A stretch of DNA of 64,000 nucleotides from positions 277,271-341,270 of the forward strand of contig CAMYLR010000006.1 in the NCBI GenBank assembly GCA_947259315.1. The letters are read 5' to 3'. The stretch comes from an uncultured Gemmatimonadales bacterium. Lineage in GTDB: Bacteria > Gemmatimonadota > Gemmatimonadetes > JACCXV01 > JAHWKZ01. Each line of letters opens with the position of its first letter. Positions within the stretch are counted from its first letter, which is position 1. The translations under genes and the position numbers were made by a program. Below, piece by piece: positions 53,372 to 61,224 of the stretch. The notes beneath the pieces are model-generated. The model made no database searches. It was not told where the DNA came from and saw nothing but the letters and a program-made list of their open reading frames with translations.

Positions 53372-55174
53372 TTACTGGCGTTTGATCATCGAAATGGGTT
53401 CGGCCGCCTCTTCGAGTGCGCGCCGAAGAACTCTTGCCTCATCTTGATTGCGGAATGCGCCCGCATATACGCGGTATGGACCGGCACCAACGACGTAGGC
53501 GGAGATCCCCCGGCTAGCGAGGTCGCGCTTGCGGACGTTGGCTTGATCGCGCGAGTCGAATATCCCCAGGTCGAACGCAAGCGGTGTCGATTGAACGAGG
53601 GCGTCATCGACTACGCCACGCCGCAGCAAGGTCTCACGCGCGGTGCGCGCACCGACCGAGTCTGCAAATGTCCCCGCGAACACGCGATACCACCGGCCAC
53701 GATCGGGGATGTCTACTGGGGTGACGAACGCCGTAAACCCGGCGGCTTCGATGCGACCGGCAACCCGACGCGCCGAGCGATTGTCCTGATACGACCCGGC
53801 GTGAACGGAGTACGGTGTCGGCGACGGGGGTGCAGTTGAAGGCTTGGGTGCCGGCTCGGCCGGGGGTTCCTCGACCACCGGCTCCTCGGTCGAACCGGTC
53901 GGCCCCACCGGGTCAACCAACGGAACCAACTCTCCGGGCGCCGCCGCAGGATCGGTTCCCTGGATCGCGTTCCCTTCGACATCGACCCGCGCCACCAATT
54001 GATCCGGGGAATCGCCGCCGTCTCCCAACCAGCCGCTGAGAACCGGCGCCATCATGCGACCAGCCAGAACACCCACCAGAACCACGAAACCACTCGCCAC
54101 GGCCAACCCCAGCCACCGGCGCCGCGGTGGTGTAACCCTAACCGCTGGCAATATCCGGCTGCGGGCCATCTTTGAGCGGACCGCTTTCAACCGATCGTCG
54201 ATCTGTGCCTCGGGTTCGAACTCGTTCGGCGTCACCCGGTCGCTTTCGAGCTTGTCCAAGAACGCCAGATCGTCCCCATCGGCAGTTGGCGGCGCGTCTT
54301 CCAGAGGCTGATCGCTATCTGTCATTGGACCGTCATCGTGCAACTCGACGTCATCGAGCCACCCATCGTCCACCGGCAACGAATCGGTGTCGGACAAGCC
54401 ATTGTTGTTGGCCAGGGCGAAGATGTGATCCGGCGGGCCGGCCGGTGGAGGCGAACCGGTGCCGCGCTTCGCACCGACAAGCACGTCCGGTAGTGGTCCC
54501 AGAAAACGGTGGGTCAGTTGACCGAGTTCGTCAGCCGCCTGCGGATCACCGCCAAGACGAACGATCCAGCGTTCGCTACCGATCAGATCGGTGCTCGACT
54601 CCTCGGCCTCGATCGCGAAAACGGCGTCACATATCGCCAGCACCCCGGCGGCATCGGCATCGCCGTTGCTCCCTGGCAAGGTCACCACCAGCACCTTGTA
54701 GTGTTGCCGCAACCGGTCGAGGGCGGCCCGAAACGCCGGCCCGTCGTCGAGCGCCGACCCACCCAGCAGGTTCGCTCCGCTGGTCAGCACGTCCATGTTC
54801 GGGATCGCTGTATTGCGCACGCATTGCTCGAGCGGCACGCCGTACTGAAGGTGATCGATCATCCCCTCCTTGAGATCGCGGCCCAACAACCGCTCGAGCC
54901 ACCGAAACTCGGGGCTCAGATCGACCAGCAGCGTGCGTAACCCGGCGCGAGCCAGAAACGCGGCCGACACGAACGACAATAGCTGCGGGTTGTGACCACC
55001 TCCCGTGAGTCGAGCGCCGACCAACATCGCGTCGCGGGTAGCGTCGGCCTCGATTTCGGTAAGCAGTTGGGCGTAGTCGGGATAGCTGCCCGAGAGCGCC
55101 GAGGCGCGCGATCCCTCGCGGACCGCGGTTAGCGCCTCGCGCCAGAATCGATCGTCTAGCTCAAAATCGCGCAT
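53372..55174 (-). CDS. Pseudo-ParA/CpsD-like domain joined to a membrane helix and two SPOR domains
   Basis: 600 aa. Residues about 45-235 have the sequence of a MinD/BY-kinase-like fold (AAFLARAGLRTLLVDLSPEFRWLERLLG, GVPLEQCVRNTAIPNMDVLTSG, VLVVTLPGSNGDAD, AICDAVFAIEA), but the P-loop reads RLTGGGHNPQ, without GKT or the signature Lys. An acidic linker, one helix (353-372), a Glu/Pro linker and two SPOR repeats (about 457-530 and 531-600) follow. SPOR binds denuded septal glycan, so the protein should link a cytoplasmic dead-ATPase module to the division septum. Operon with smc. Confidence 0.82.
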   Translation of the reverse strand: MRDFELDDRFWREALTAVREGSRASALSGSYPDYAQLLTEIEADATRDAMLVGARLTGGGHNPQLLSFVSAAFLARAGLRTLLVDLSPEFRWLERLLGRDLKEGMIDHLQYGVPLEQCVRNTAIPNMDVLTSGANLLGGSALDDGPAFRAALDRLRQHYKVLVVTLPGSNGDADAAGVLAICDAVFAIEAEESSTDLIGSERWIVRLGGDPQAADELGQLTHRFLGPLPDVLVGAKRGTGSPPPAGPPDHIFALANNNGLSDTDSLPVDDGWLDDVELHDDGPMTDSDQPLEDAPPTADGDDLAFLDKLESDRVTPNEFEPEAQIDDRLKAVRSKMARSRILPAVRVTPPRRRWLGLAVASGFVVLVGVLAGRMMAPVLSGWLGDGGDSPDQLVARVDVEGNAIQGTDPAAAPGELVPLVDPVGPTGSTEEPVVEEPPAEPAPKPSTAPPSPTPYSVHAGSYQDNRSARRVAGRIEAAGFTAFVTPVDIPDRGRWYRVFAGTFADSVGARTARETLLRRGVVDDALVQSTPLAFDLGIFDSRDQANVRKRDLASRGISAYVVGAGPYRVYAGAFRNQDEARVLRRALEEAAEPISMIKRQ

Positions 55175-55184
55175 ATTAGTCCCA

Positions 55185-55214
55185 AAGATACCCTGGTGGG
55201 TCGTTTCGAGTCAA
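55185..55214 (-). promoter_or_regulatory. Promoter of the SPOR-smc operon
   Basis: Minus strand TTGACT (55209-55214), 18 bp, TATCTT (55185-55190). Predicted start near 55178, about 4 nt before the ATG at 55174: a nearly leaderless transcript. Confidence 0.6.
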
Positions 55215-55366
55215 TCGTAAACCACTATATCTAGGGTCGCACCTGGATCGGGGTACGAGGGGTTGTATCTGCTGTCGACCCAAGCACATCGATGCAAGTC
55301 GCCTGACCACCGGACTCAAGTTGGCTGTTATGGATGGGGCTTTCTGGCTGCGGATGGGGTGGCCAG

Positions 55367-55395
55367 AGGCGCTAACCAACGGAACAGTAGCGCCT
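55367..55395 (-). terminator. Hairpin downstream of the protease-TolB-Omp85 gene
   Basis: AGGCGCTA (55367-55374) and TAGCGCCT (55388-55395), 8-bp stem with 13-nt loop, 23 nt after the stop at 55419. No T-run. The rest of the 244-bp gap (55175-55418) holds the SPOR promoter and nothing else seen. Confidence 0.4.
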
Positions 55396-55418
55396 CAGGC
55401 CTCGAGGATCAACCGGGG

Positions 55419-58400
55419 TTAGAACTCCGGCGCTAGAGTGAATACCCAGCGGCCGGTCTTGAGCTCGGCCATATCGGTCTGCTGCGCGTAGTCAACGCGG
55501 ATCACGGCGAACCCGAACATGTTCATCCGGACACCTGCACCAAACGAGGCGCGGGCGTCAACCAGTCGGAAGCCAAAGGGGCCTCCGTCTTGGCTGGTCG
55601 AGAACTTGAACGACTCACGCAGCTCGCCTGTCTCGTCAAGCACTTCCGCTTGCTGGTGCTGACACAGCTCGTTGCCACAACTCGCAAAGCCGAGATCGTA
55701 CCATATGGCACCGCGGATCGGTGGGAACGCTGACGTTCCAAGCCGCGGACGCTCGATAATCGGGAATCGAAACTCGAGGTTGAAGAGTCCCACACCCGTC
55801 CCGACCAGGAAGTCATCTTCATCGAAGTCGAAGCCACGCAGCAGTGTCGGGCCTCCGATGCCTTGGAACCGCAGCTCGTCCTCCTGCTGGCCAAACGTGC
55901 CGAGGTACAGCAGCCGCGATGCGATCGTGTAGCGGCGACCGAGCAACCAGTACTTTCTGACGTCGCCGTAGAACTGTGTGAAGTCGCGATCGCCAAACGC
56001 CCTCTGAATGTCGAAGCGCCGCCGCGCCCCACCAATCGGCCCGGTGGACCCGAAGAAGCTGTTGTCGAACGCCCAACCGATCGACGGCGCGATGTAGGTG
56101 TCGCTGCCTAGCTCATCGACGATCTCGGGCGTCGGGTCGAAGAAGTCAAACCGTGCCCGACGACGCGAGATGTGCGTCGCATTTATAGACAGCTCCAACC
56201 TCCGGAAGCGGCTGAACGGGTAGGCAGTGGTCGCCTGCACGCCGCGATAGATGTCGCTTCGGAACAACAGGTCATCGCTTCGACCAGTGGACGTCGAGAG
56301 CGAGGCGAAGTCGCTTCGGAACTGATACGCCGACGTAGCCCAGTTCCAACGGCCCTTCCGATTCAGGTACGTGAAGAAGAGATCGCTGTCTGAAATCGAG
56401 CCGAACACCGACGCCGCTATGTACAGGTTGTGATCCCCCATCAGATCGCTGAACGCCAACTGGGACGCACCGAACGCACCCACCCCACTGGCGAAGCCCA
56501 CTGACGGCTGCGCGATCAGGTCGGGCTGGAACTTGACCTTGTAATCACGAGACCTGAAGGCGGTCGTGTCGCGAGGCAGACCGATCGTGGGATCCTTGAG
56601 TAAGGTCGCGATGTCGACCGGCTCGTTGAACGATGGCAAACGACGACCGGGCGCAGCGGCAACCGGGCGACGGCCTCCTCCCTGATCGGGCTGCTCACCC
56701 AGGTAGTACGAAACCGCGTCCGGCTGAGCGGGCTCTTCTGCCGCAACTTCTTCCCCGTCGGCCGGTTCAGGCTCGGCTACCTCGCCGTCGGCGGGCTCTT
56801 CAACCGCGTCGTCCGCCTCCCCGTCGATCGGTTGGGCGGGCACATCCGGCGCCTCGTCCGCGACCTCATCATCGGCCAACACCTCCTCGGCGGCTACCGG
56901 CTCTTCGACCACCGGCGGTTGTGGCGGGGCCACCGGCCGTGCCGGTTCGACGAACGCGCGGTCCGCCAAGTCGAACTCGCCCCGGTCCGGAGCCACGTAC
57001 GGCTCGGTCGCCAGCGACAACGGATCATCCAAGCGGTACAGATCCCAGCCCGCGTCGGCGAACGCGCTGAACACGATCCGGCTGCCATCGCGTGACCAAG
57101 CCATCGCCGGGCTCGATTCAATGATCCCGCTTACGCCGGTCAGCATGTTGGTCAGCTGATACGTCTCGTCTTTCTCTAGATCGTATAGAAAGATGTTTGT
57201 GATTCCAGTACGGTCAGAGAGATACGCAAGCGTCTTCCCGTCCGGACCCCACTGTGGGTTGATGCTCTTCCCTTCTTGGGCCGATATGTCTGACATGAAC
57301 CTCACCTCGCCGGAGGTCAGGTCATACACACCGATTTGATATTCGTCGTATGAGAGCAGATCGAAGTCCGTACCCTCACCGAACTCCGTGGTGAAGGCGA
57401 TCCGATTGCCATCCGGCGACCAGACAGGATCGCGTTGGGCGTAGCGATCGTTGGTCAACCTTCTCAGATCGGTTCCGTCGCGGCGAACGATGTACAGATC
57501 GCTGGTCCCACCCTTCTGTCCGGTGAACACGAGCTCTTGCCCATCCGGTGACCAGGACGGGGTCTCGATCCCATCGAGGTCAAAGCGATGAGAGGCGACG
57601 ATCTTCTCGTTGTCGATGCGCATGATATAGAGCGCGTCCTGCTCACCGACTTTGCTCGAGAAGGCCAGGAACTTCCCGTCGGGTGAGAACGACATACCAA
57701 CGCGCAGAAACCGCAGACTCTCAAACGTCTCGGAGCGTTCCCCGTTGACGAGCTTGTCCACGTCGGAGCCGTCTTCCGCGTTCGCTATGTACAGGTTGCT
57801 GAAGAACTCTCGGTTGGAGACAAACGCCACCTTGCTGCCGTCGGGTGACAGCGCCGGTCCGATGTTGATCGAGGCGCCCTCCTTGACGTGGTTGGTGAGC
57901 CGCACCGCGACCTCTGAGGCCGGCGGGTATAGAACAACCTGCGGCAGGTACGTGAGCCGAACCGCCTCGAGCCAATCTTCCGACAGGTCTTCGAGTCGCA
58001 AGTTGATCGATGTCCGAAACGCCTCGCGGACGCCCAGCAACGGCGCCTTCTGCATGATCTCGCCGATCTTCTCGTCACCATACTTGACGCCGATGTAGTA
58101 CCACAGCGCCTGGCCAAAGCGATAAACGCGGATGTCCTGCGCGCGCGACAACTCATCAATCGTCGTCAGGTACCCCGATAACGAGCCATCCCGCAGCCAC
58201 ATCGCCGTCAACGGATCGATCTTCCCGGCCGTGAGATACTCTGCCATGCCCTCCGCAAACCACAACGGCATACGGAACGCAAACGGGTTACTACCCTGTG
58301 ACAGGGCCCCGCGCCGTAGGATGTCGAACTGGAAGGCGTGAACGAGCTCGTGGGTAAGCGTGTGCTCGAACTCTGGGTACGCACTCGGGAAGAAAAGCAC

Positions 58401-58790
58401 GATGCGGTTTCTCAACCCTTCGGTGATACCGCCGGTACCCTCTGAGATCTGGAAGCGAAAGATGTTCGTTTGCTGGAAGTCAGACTGCGACGCGTACAGA
58501 ATGAGTGGCTTACGCTCGTTCCACTCGTGGCGGAACACCTTGGAGAGCCTCGCGTACGAGCGCTCGGCCATGCGCGCCGCATCGAGGATGGCGTCCTCTG
58601 CCTCCGGGTAATAGTGGATATCGAAGTGCTCCGTCTCGAGCACCCGGAAGTCCAGATCCTTGTACTGGACTTTGTTCTGTCCGAACTGAGCGTACGCTGG
58701 GCTAGCGATCAACCCACCGATCAGAAGCCCGACGAGGACGACAACATTGCGGGTCACGGAGCGCGCCAAGAGGTCTCCCTTCACTTTCAT
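55419..58790 (-). CDS. Peptidase-MA-like/TolB-propeller/Omp85-barrel fusion protein
   Basis: 1123 aa. Signal peptide to about 35 (SPAYAQ). Residues 45-270: gluzincin-like peptidase domain with HTLTHELVHAF (His147, Glu148, His151) and WFAEGMAEY. Residues about 290-620: six PD40/TolB repeats (ALSPDGSKVAFVSNR, SWSPDGQELVFTGQ, VWSPDGNRIAFTTE...). Residues about 640-740: Glu/Pro/Ala linker. Residues about 760-1123: a D15/BamA-like beta-barrel with GGPTLLRGFD and terminal APEF. An outer-membrane protein with a periplasmic protease and propeller; function unknown. Confidence 0.88.
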   Translation of the reverse strand: MKVKGDLLARSVTRNVVVLVGLLIGGLIASPAYAQFGQNKVQYKDLDFRVLETEHFDIHYYPEAEDAILDAARMAERSYARLSKVFRHEWNERKPLILYASQSDFQQTNIFRFQISEGTGGITEGLRNRIVLFFPSAYPEFEHTLTHELVHAFQFDILRRGALSQGSNPFAFRMPLWFAEGMAEYLTAGKIDPLTAMWLRDGSLSGYLTTIDELSRAQDIRVYRFGQALWYYIGVKYGDEKIGEIMQKAPLLGVREAFRTSINLRLEDLSEDWLEAVRLTYLPQVVLYPPASEVAVRLTNHVKEGASINIGPALSPDGSKVAFVSNREFFSNLYIANAEDGSDVDKLVNGERSETFESLRFLRVGMSFSPDGKFLAFSSKVGEQDALYIMRIDNEKIVASHRFDLDGIETPSWSPDGQELVFTGQKGGTSDLYIVRRDGTDLRRLTNDRYAQRDPVWSPDGNRIAFTTEFGEGTDFDLLSYDEYQIGVYDLTSGEVRFMSDISAQEGKSINPQWGPDGKTLAYLSDRTGITNIFLYDLEKDETYQLTNMLTGVSGIIESSPAMAWSRDGSRIVFSAFADAGWDLYRLDDPLSLATEPYVAPDRGEFDLADRAFVEPARPVAPPQPPVVEEPVAAEEVLADDEVADEAPDVPAQPIDGEADDAVEEPADGEVAEPEPADGEEVAAEEPAQPDAVSYYLGEQPDQGGGRRPVAAAPGRRLPSFNEPVDIATLLKDPTIGLPRDTTAFRSRDYKVKFQPDLIAQPSVGFASGVGAFGASQLAFSDLMGDHNLYIAASVFGSISDSDLFFTYLNRKGRWNWATSAYQFRSDFASLSTSTGRSDDLLFRSDIYRGVQATTAYPFSRFRRLELSINATHISRRRARFDFFDPTPEIVDELGSDTYIAPSIGWAFDNSFFGSTGPIGGARRRFDIQRAFGDRDFTQFYGDVRKYWLLGRRYTIASRLLYLGTFGQQEDELRFQGIGGPTLLRGFDFDEDDFLVGTGVGLFNLEFRFPIIERPRLGTSAFPPIRGAIWYDLGFASCGNELCQHQQAEVLDETGELRESFKFSTSQDGGPFGFRLVDARASFGAGVRMNMFGFAVIRVDYAQQTDMAELKTGRWVFTLAPEF

Positions 58791-58885
58791 TCCAGCTCTT
58801 TCCTGCGGCCGAAGAAACGCTATAACGCCCGCACGAGACGGGCAAATGCCCCTGTCCTAGGAAATAGACGCCTCAAACGCGCGGT

Positions 58886-59296
58886 TTAATCCCCCACGGG
58901 CGATTCACCGTTCTCCGAGAACGTCTCGATCGGCGCGTCGCCCCACAAACGCTCGAGCTCGTAATAGGCCCGCGTTTCGCGATGAAACACGTGCACAACG
59001 AAGTCGATATAGTCGAGCAGCACCCAGTTGCCCTGCCGGGCCCCTTCCACGTGCCAGGGACGAGCACCCTCGGTTTTCAATCGCTCTTCGATGCGATCCG
59101 CGATCGCCTTGACCTGGACATCGCTCTCGCCGCTGGCAAGAACGAAGTAATCGGTAGCGGAAGTCAGGCCCCGCAGATCGAGTAGTACCACATCCCGACC
59201 GCGACGGTCGACCGCTTCCTTGGCTGCCGCGGCAGCCAGGGCGTGAATCTCGGCGTCGCCGGAAGTGCGGCGCGCCCGGCGGCTCGGTGGGGTCAA
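58886..59296 (-). CDS. rsfS: Ribosome silencing factor RsfS
   Basis: 136 aa from a TTG overlapping the rplI stop (TTGA). AAKEAVDRRGRDVVLLDLRGLTSATDYFVLASGESDVQVKAIADRIEE and NWVLLDYIDFVVHVFHRETRAYYELERLWGDA are the RsfS/Iojap core. It binds L14 and blocks subunit joining in poor nutrition. Last gene of the S6-S18-L9 operon. Confidence 0.95.
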   Translation of the reverse strand: MTPPSRRARRTSGDAEIHALAAAAAKEAVDRRGRDVVLLDLRGLTSATDYFVLASGESDVQVKAIADRIEERLKTEGARPWHVEGARQGNWVLLDYIDFVVHVFHRETRAYYELERLWGDAPIETFSENGESPVGD

Positions 59297-59754
59297 CCCT
59301 GGTCTCGTGTTACGAGCACCCGGATCGGGACGCTGACTTCAGGATGGAGTCGGATCGAGACTTCGTAATCACCCAGCGTCTTGATTGGATTGTCCAGCCT
59401 CACGTGGCCTCGCGCCGCGACAAAGCCGCGCTCGACCAATCGCTCGGCGATGTCGGCGGTCGAAACCGAGCCATAGAGCTGGTCCTCGTCGCCGGCCATC
59501 ATCTGAAACTCGAGCACCAGACCCGCCATGGTCGCCGCAATTTCCTCGGCTTCGACCTGCTCCTCGCGCAGCTTTTGCTCGTACTTCTTGCGCTCCTGCT
59601 CGATGCGCCGCTTGTTGGCTGCCGTCGCTACGTAGGCCAGACGCTGCGGCAACAGATAATTGCGAGCGTAGCCGGCTGCGACCTCAACGACGTCGCCGGC
59701 GTGCCCGAGGTTCTCGACCTCAGCGCGCAAAACCACTTCGGTGTGCTTGCTCAT
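59293..59754 (-). CDS. rplI: 50S ribosomal protein L9
   Basis: 153 aa from the ATG at 59754. VVLRAEVENLGHAGDVVEVAAGYARNYLLPQRLA is the L9 N-terminal signature, followed by the long helix (KRRIEQERKKYEQKLREEQ) and the C-terminal domain (LYGSVSTADIAERL). Confidence 0.97.
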   Translation of the reverse strand: MSKHTEVVLRAEVENLGHAGDVVEVAAGYARNYLLPQRLAYVATAANKRRIEQERKKYEQKLREEQVEAEEIAATMAGLVLEFQMMAGDEDQLYGSVSTADIAERLVERGFVAARGHVRLDNPIKTLGDYEVSIRLHPEVSVPIRVLVTRDQG

Positions 59755-59791
59755 CGTTCGGTCCCTCGTTCGCTGATCCCGAGCCGCGATC

Positions 59792-60016
59792 TCAAAGCGC
59801 GTGATCCGGCAGATATGGAATGAGTGCCAGGAAGCGGCCCCGCTTGATCGCGGTTGCCAACTGACGCTGGTGGCTGGCACATGTACCTGTTACGCGTCGT
59901 GGCAGGATCTTCCCCCGGTCGTTGGTAAAGCGATCCAACATGTGCTGATCTTTGTAATCGATCGCCACTTTGTTCTCGCAGAAGTGGCACGTTTTCTTCC
60001 GCCTGTAGGCCGTCAC
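59792..60016 (-). CDS. rpsR: 30S ribosomal protein S18
   Basis: 74 aa from a GTG whose GTGA overlaps the rpsF stop. [54 protein letters not shown]. CxxC and a further Cys are retained, so it may be a zinc-containing S18. Confidence 0.97.
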   Translation of the reverse strand: MTAYRRKKTCHFCENKVAIDYKDQHMLDRFTNDRGKILPRRVTGTCASHQRQLATAIKRGRFLALIPYLPDHAL

Positions 60017-60450
60017 TTTTCTTCCTCCACACCGGTCTCCGCCGGCTCTTTCGCGCTCGTCACCGCTGGCTCACTGGGTGTCGTTGCCGGCTCCGTCGTC
60101 GTAACCGGTTCCACCGTCGCCGCCGGCTCTACTGTCGCGGCGGCCGGCTCAATCGTAGACTCGATCGGGTCGACGACGGTGAGCTGCCGCAACACCTGTT
60201 CGTCGAGCTTCGCCAAACGCTCGAACTCGACCAGTCGATCAGGCTCGGTGTCGTATCTAAGAATGATGTAGGTGCCCTGCTCCTTCTTGCCGATCGGGTA
60301 AGCGAGCTTGCGGGTGCCCCATTGAGTCACCGTCATCGATTCGTCGGCGTCGTCGACGAGCGCACCCTGGAGCCGACCCAGCTTCTGCTCGAGCACGGAT
60401 TCCTCGAGCGTGGAGTCGAAGATAAGAACGGTTTCGTAGGATCTTGGCAT
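60013..60450 (-). CDS. rpsF: 30S ribosomal protein S6 with extended Glu/Pro/Thr tail
   Basis: 145 aa from the ATG at 60450 (AAGGGAG about 7 nt upstream). The first ~95 residues are ordinary S6 ([50 protein letters not shown]). The last ~50 are a low-complexity tail built on EPA/EPV/EPAT units ending GVEEEK, longer than usual. No ssb gene lies between rpsF and rpsR. Confidence 0.95.
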   Translation of the reverse strand: MPRSYETVLIFDSTLEESVLEQKLGRLQGALVDDADESMTVTQWGTRKLAYPIGKKEQGTYIILRYDTEPDRLVEFERLAKLDEQVLRQLTVVDPIESTIEPAAATVEPAATVEPVTTTEPATTPSEPAVTSAKEPAETGVEEEK

Positions 60451-60517
60451 GCGATGCTCCCTTCGGTCTGGACGGTCCGCCCTCACAGGACGAACAGGGA
60501 TATTGGAAAGAGCCCAG

Positions 60518-60546
60518 AAACTATCGCCCGGGCGTTCCGCCGTCAA
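60518..60546 (-). promoter_or_regulatory. Promoter of the rpsF operon
   Basis: Minus strand TTGACG (60541-60546), 17 bp, TAGTTT (60518-60523). Predicted leader about 60 nt with a Shine-Dalgarno before rpsF. Confidence 0.55.
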
Positions 60547-60552
60547 CGCGTT

Positions 60553-60580
60553 TTGCCGCCGCGGAACGAGCCGCTATCTT
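60553..60580 (+). promoter_or_regulatory. Candidate bolA promoter
   Basis: TTGCCG (60553-60558), 16 bp, TATCTT (60575-60580), then 7 nt and the ATG at 60588; no Shine-Dalgarno, so probably leaderless. It is divergent from the rpsF promoter, the two -35 hexamers being 6 bp apart. Confidence 0.45.
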
Positions 60581-60587
60581 CGGGCGA

Positions 60588-60836
60588 ATGGCGCTAATCC
60601 GCGAACAAGTGGCGGCCAAAATCCAGGCCGCGATCCCCGACGCCGAGGTTGAGGTCATCGACCTGACGGGGACCGACAACCACCTCGAGGCCCGCGTCAT
60701 TTCCCCGTCGTTCGTGGGAAGGTCACTGATCGAGAGACACAAAATGATCTATGCGGCGATTCAGGAGTGGATCGACGACGATACCGTTCACGCGTTGGCC
60801 ATCAAGGCCTGGACGCCCGAGGAGGGAGCGAAATGA
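60588..60836 (+). CDS. bolA: BolA family protein
   Basis: 82 aa. VAAKIQAAIPDAEVEVIDLTGTDNHLEARVISPSFVGRSLIERHKMIYAAI and HALAIKAWTPEE match BolA, with the conserved His that shares a [2Fe-2S] cluster with CGFS glutaredoxins. It overlaps the following glutaredoxin gene by 4 bp (ATGA), giving the two partners coupled translation. Confidence 0.94.
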   Translation: MALIREQVAAKIQAAIPDAEVEVIDLTGTDNHLEARVISPSFVGRSLIERHKMIYAAIQEWIDDDTVHALAIKAWTPEEGAK

Positions 60837-61183
60837 CACCCGAGATGAAGCAGAGGATCGAGGCTGAGATCCAGGACAATCCGGTGCTGCTCTACATGAA
60901 GGGTACCGAGATGTTGCCGCGCTGTGGTTTCAGCGCCGCGACCGTGGAGACCCTGCGCAACTCTGGAGCCGCGGGACGGATCCACGCGATCGATGTGCTG
61001 GCCGACCCTGAGCTGTGGCAAGCGATCCGCGAGTACAGCGACTGGCCGACGATCCCACAGGTATACGTCGGCGGCGAGTTCATCGGTGGCTGCGATATCA
61101 CGCGCGAGCTTTCCGACAGCGGAGAGCTCCAAGCCAAGATCGGCGCCGCCCTGGAAACCGCCGGTGCGGGGGCGGAAGAGTAA
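60833..61183 (+). CDS. grxD: Monothiol CGFS glutaredoxin (Grx4 type)
   Basis: 116 aa. MKGTEMLPRCGFSAATVETLRNSG (CGFS active site), DWPTIPQVYVGGEFIGGCDI (cis-Pro and GG) and a helical end. Iron-sulphur cluster carrier acting with BolA. It continues 41 bp before an M28 peptidase gene. Confidence 0.95.
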   Translation: MTPEMKQRIEAEIQDNPVLLYMKGTEMLPRCGFSAATVETLRNSGAAGRIHAIDVLADPELWQAIREYSDWPTIPQVYVGGEFIGGCDITRELSDSGELQAKIGAALETAGAGAEE

Positions 61184-61224
61184 GAGCAACCAGCGATAAG
61201 CGAACAAGGGGTGAGTCCATCGTG

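Noticed and set aside
55176..55379. 67-aa minus-strand frame in the gap before the SPOR gene
   Set aside because: It covers the SPOR-smc promoter and shows no protein-like composition.
58830..58850. GCCCG-N7-CGGGC hairpin between rsfS and the protease-TolB-Omp85 gene
   Set aside because: Five-bp stem and no U-tract; could be chance in GC-rich sequence.
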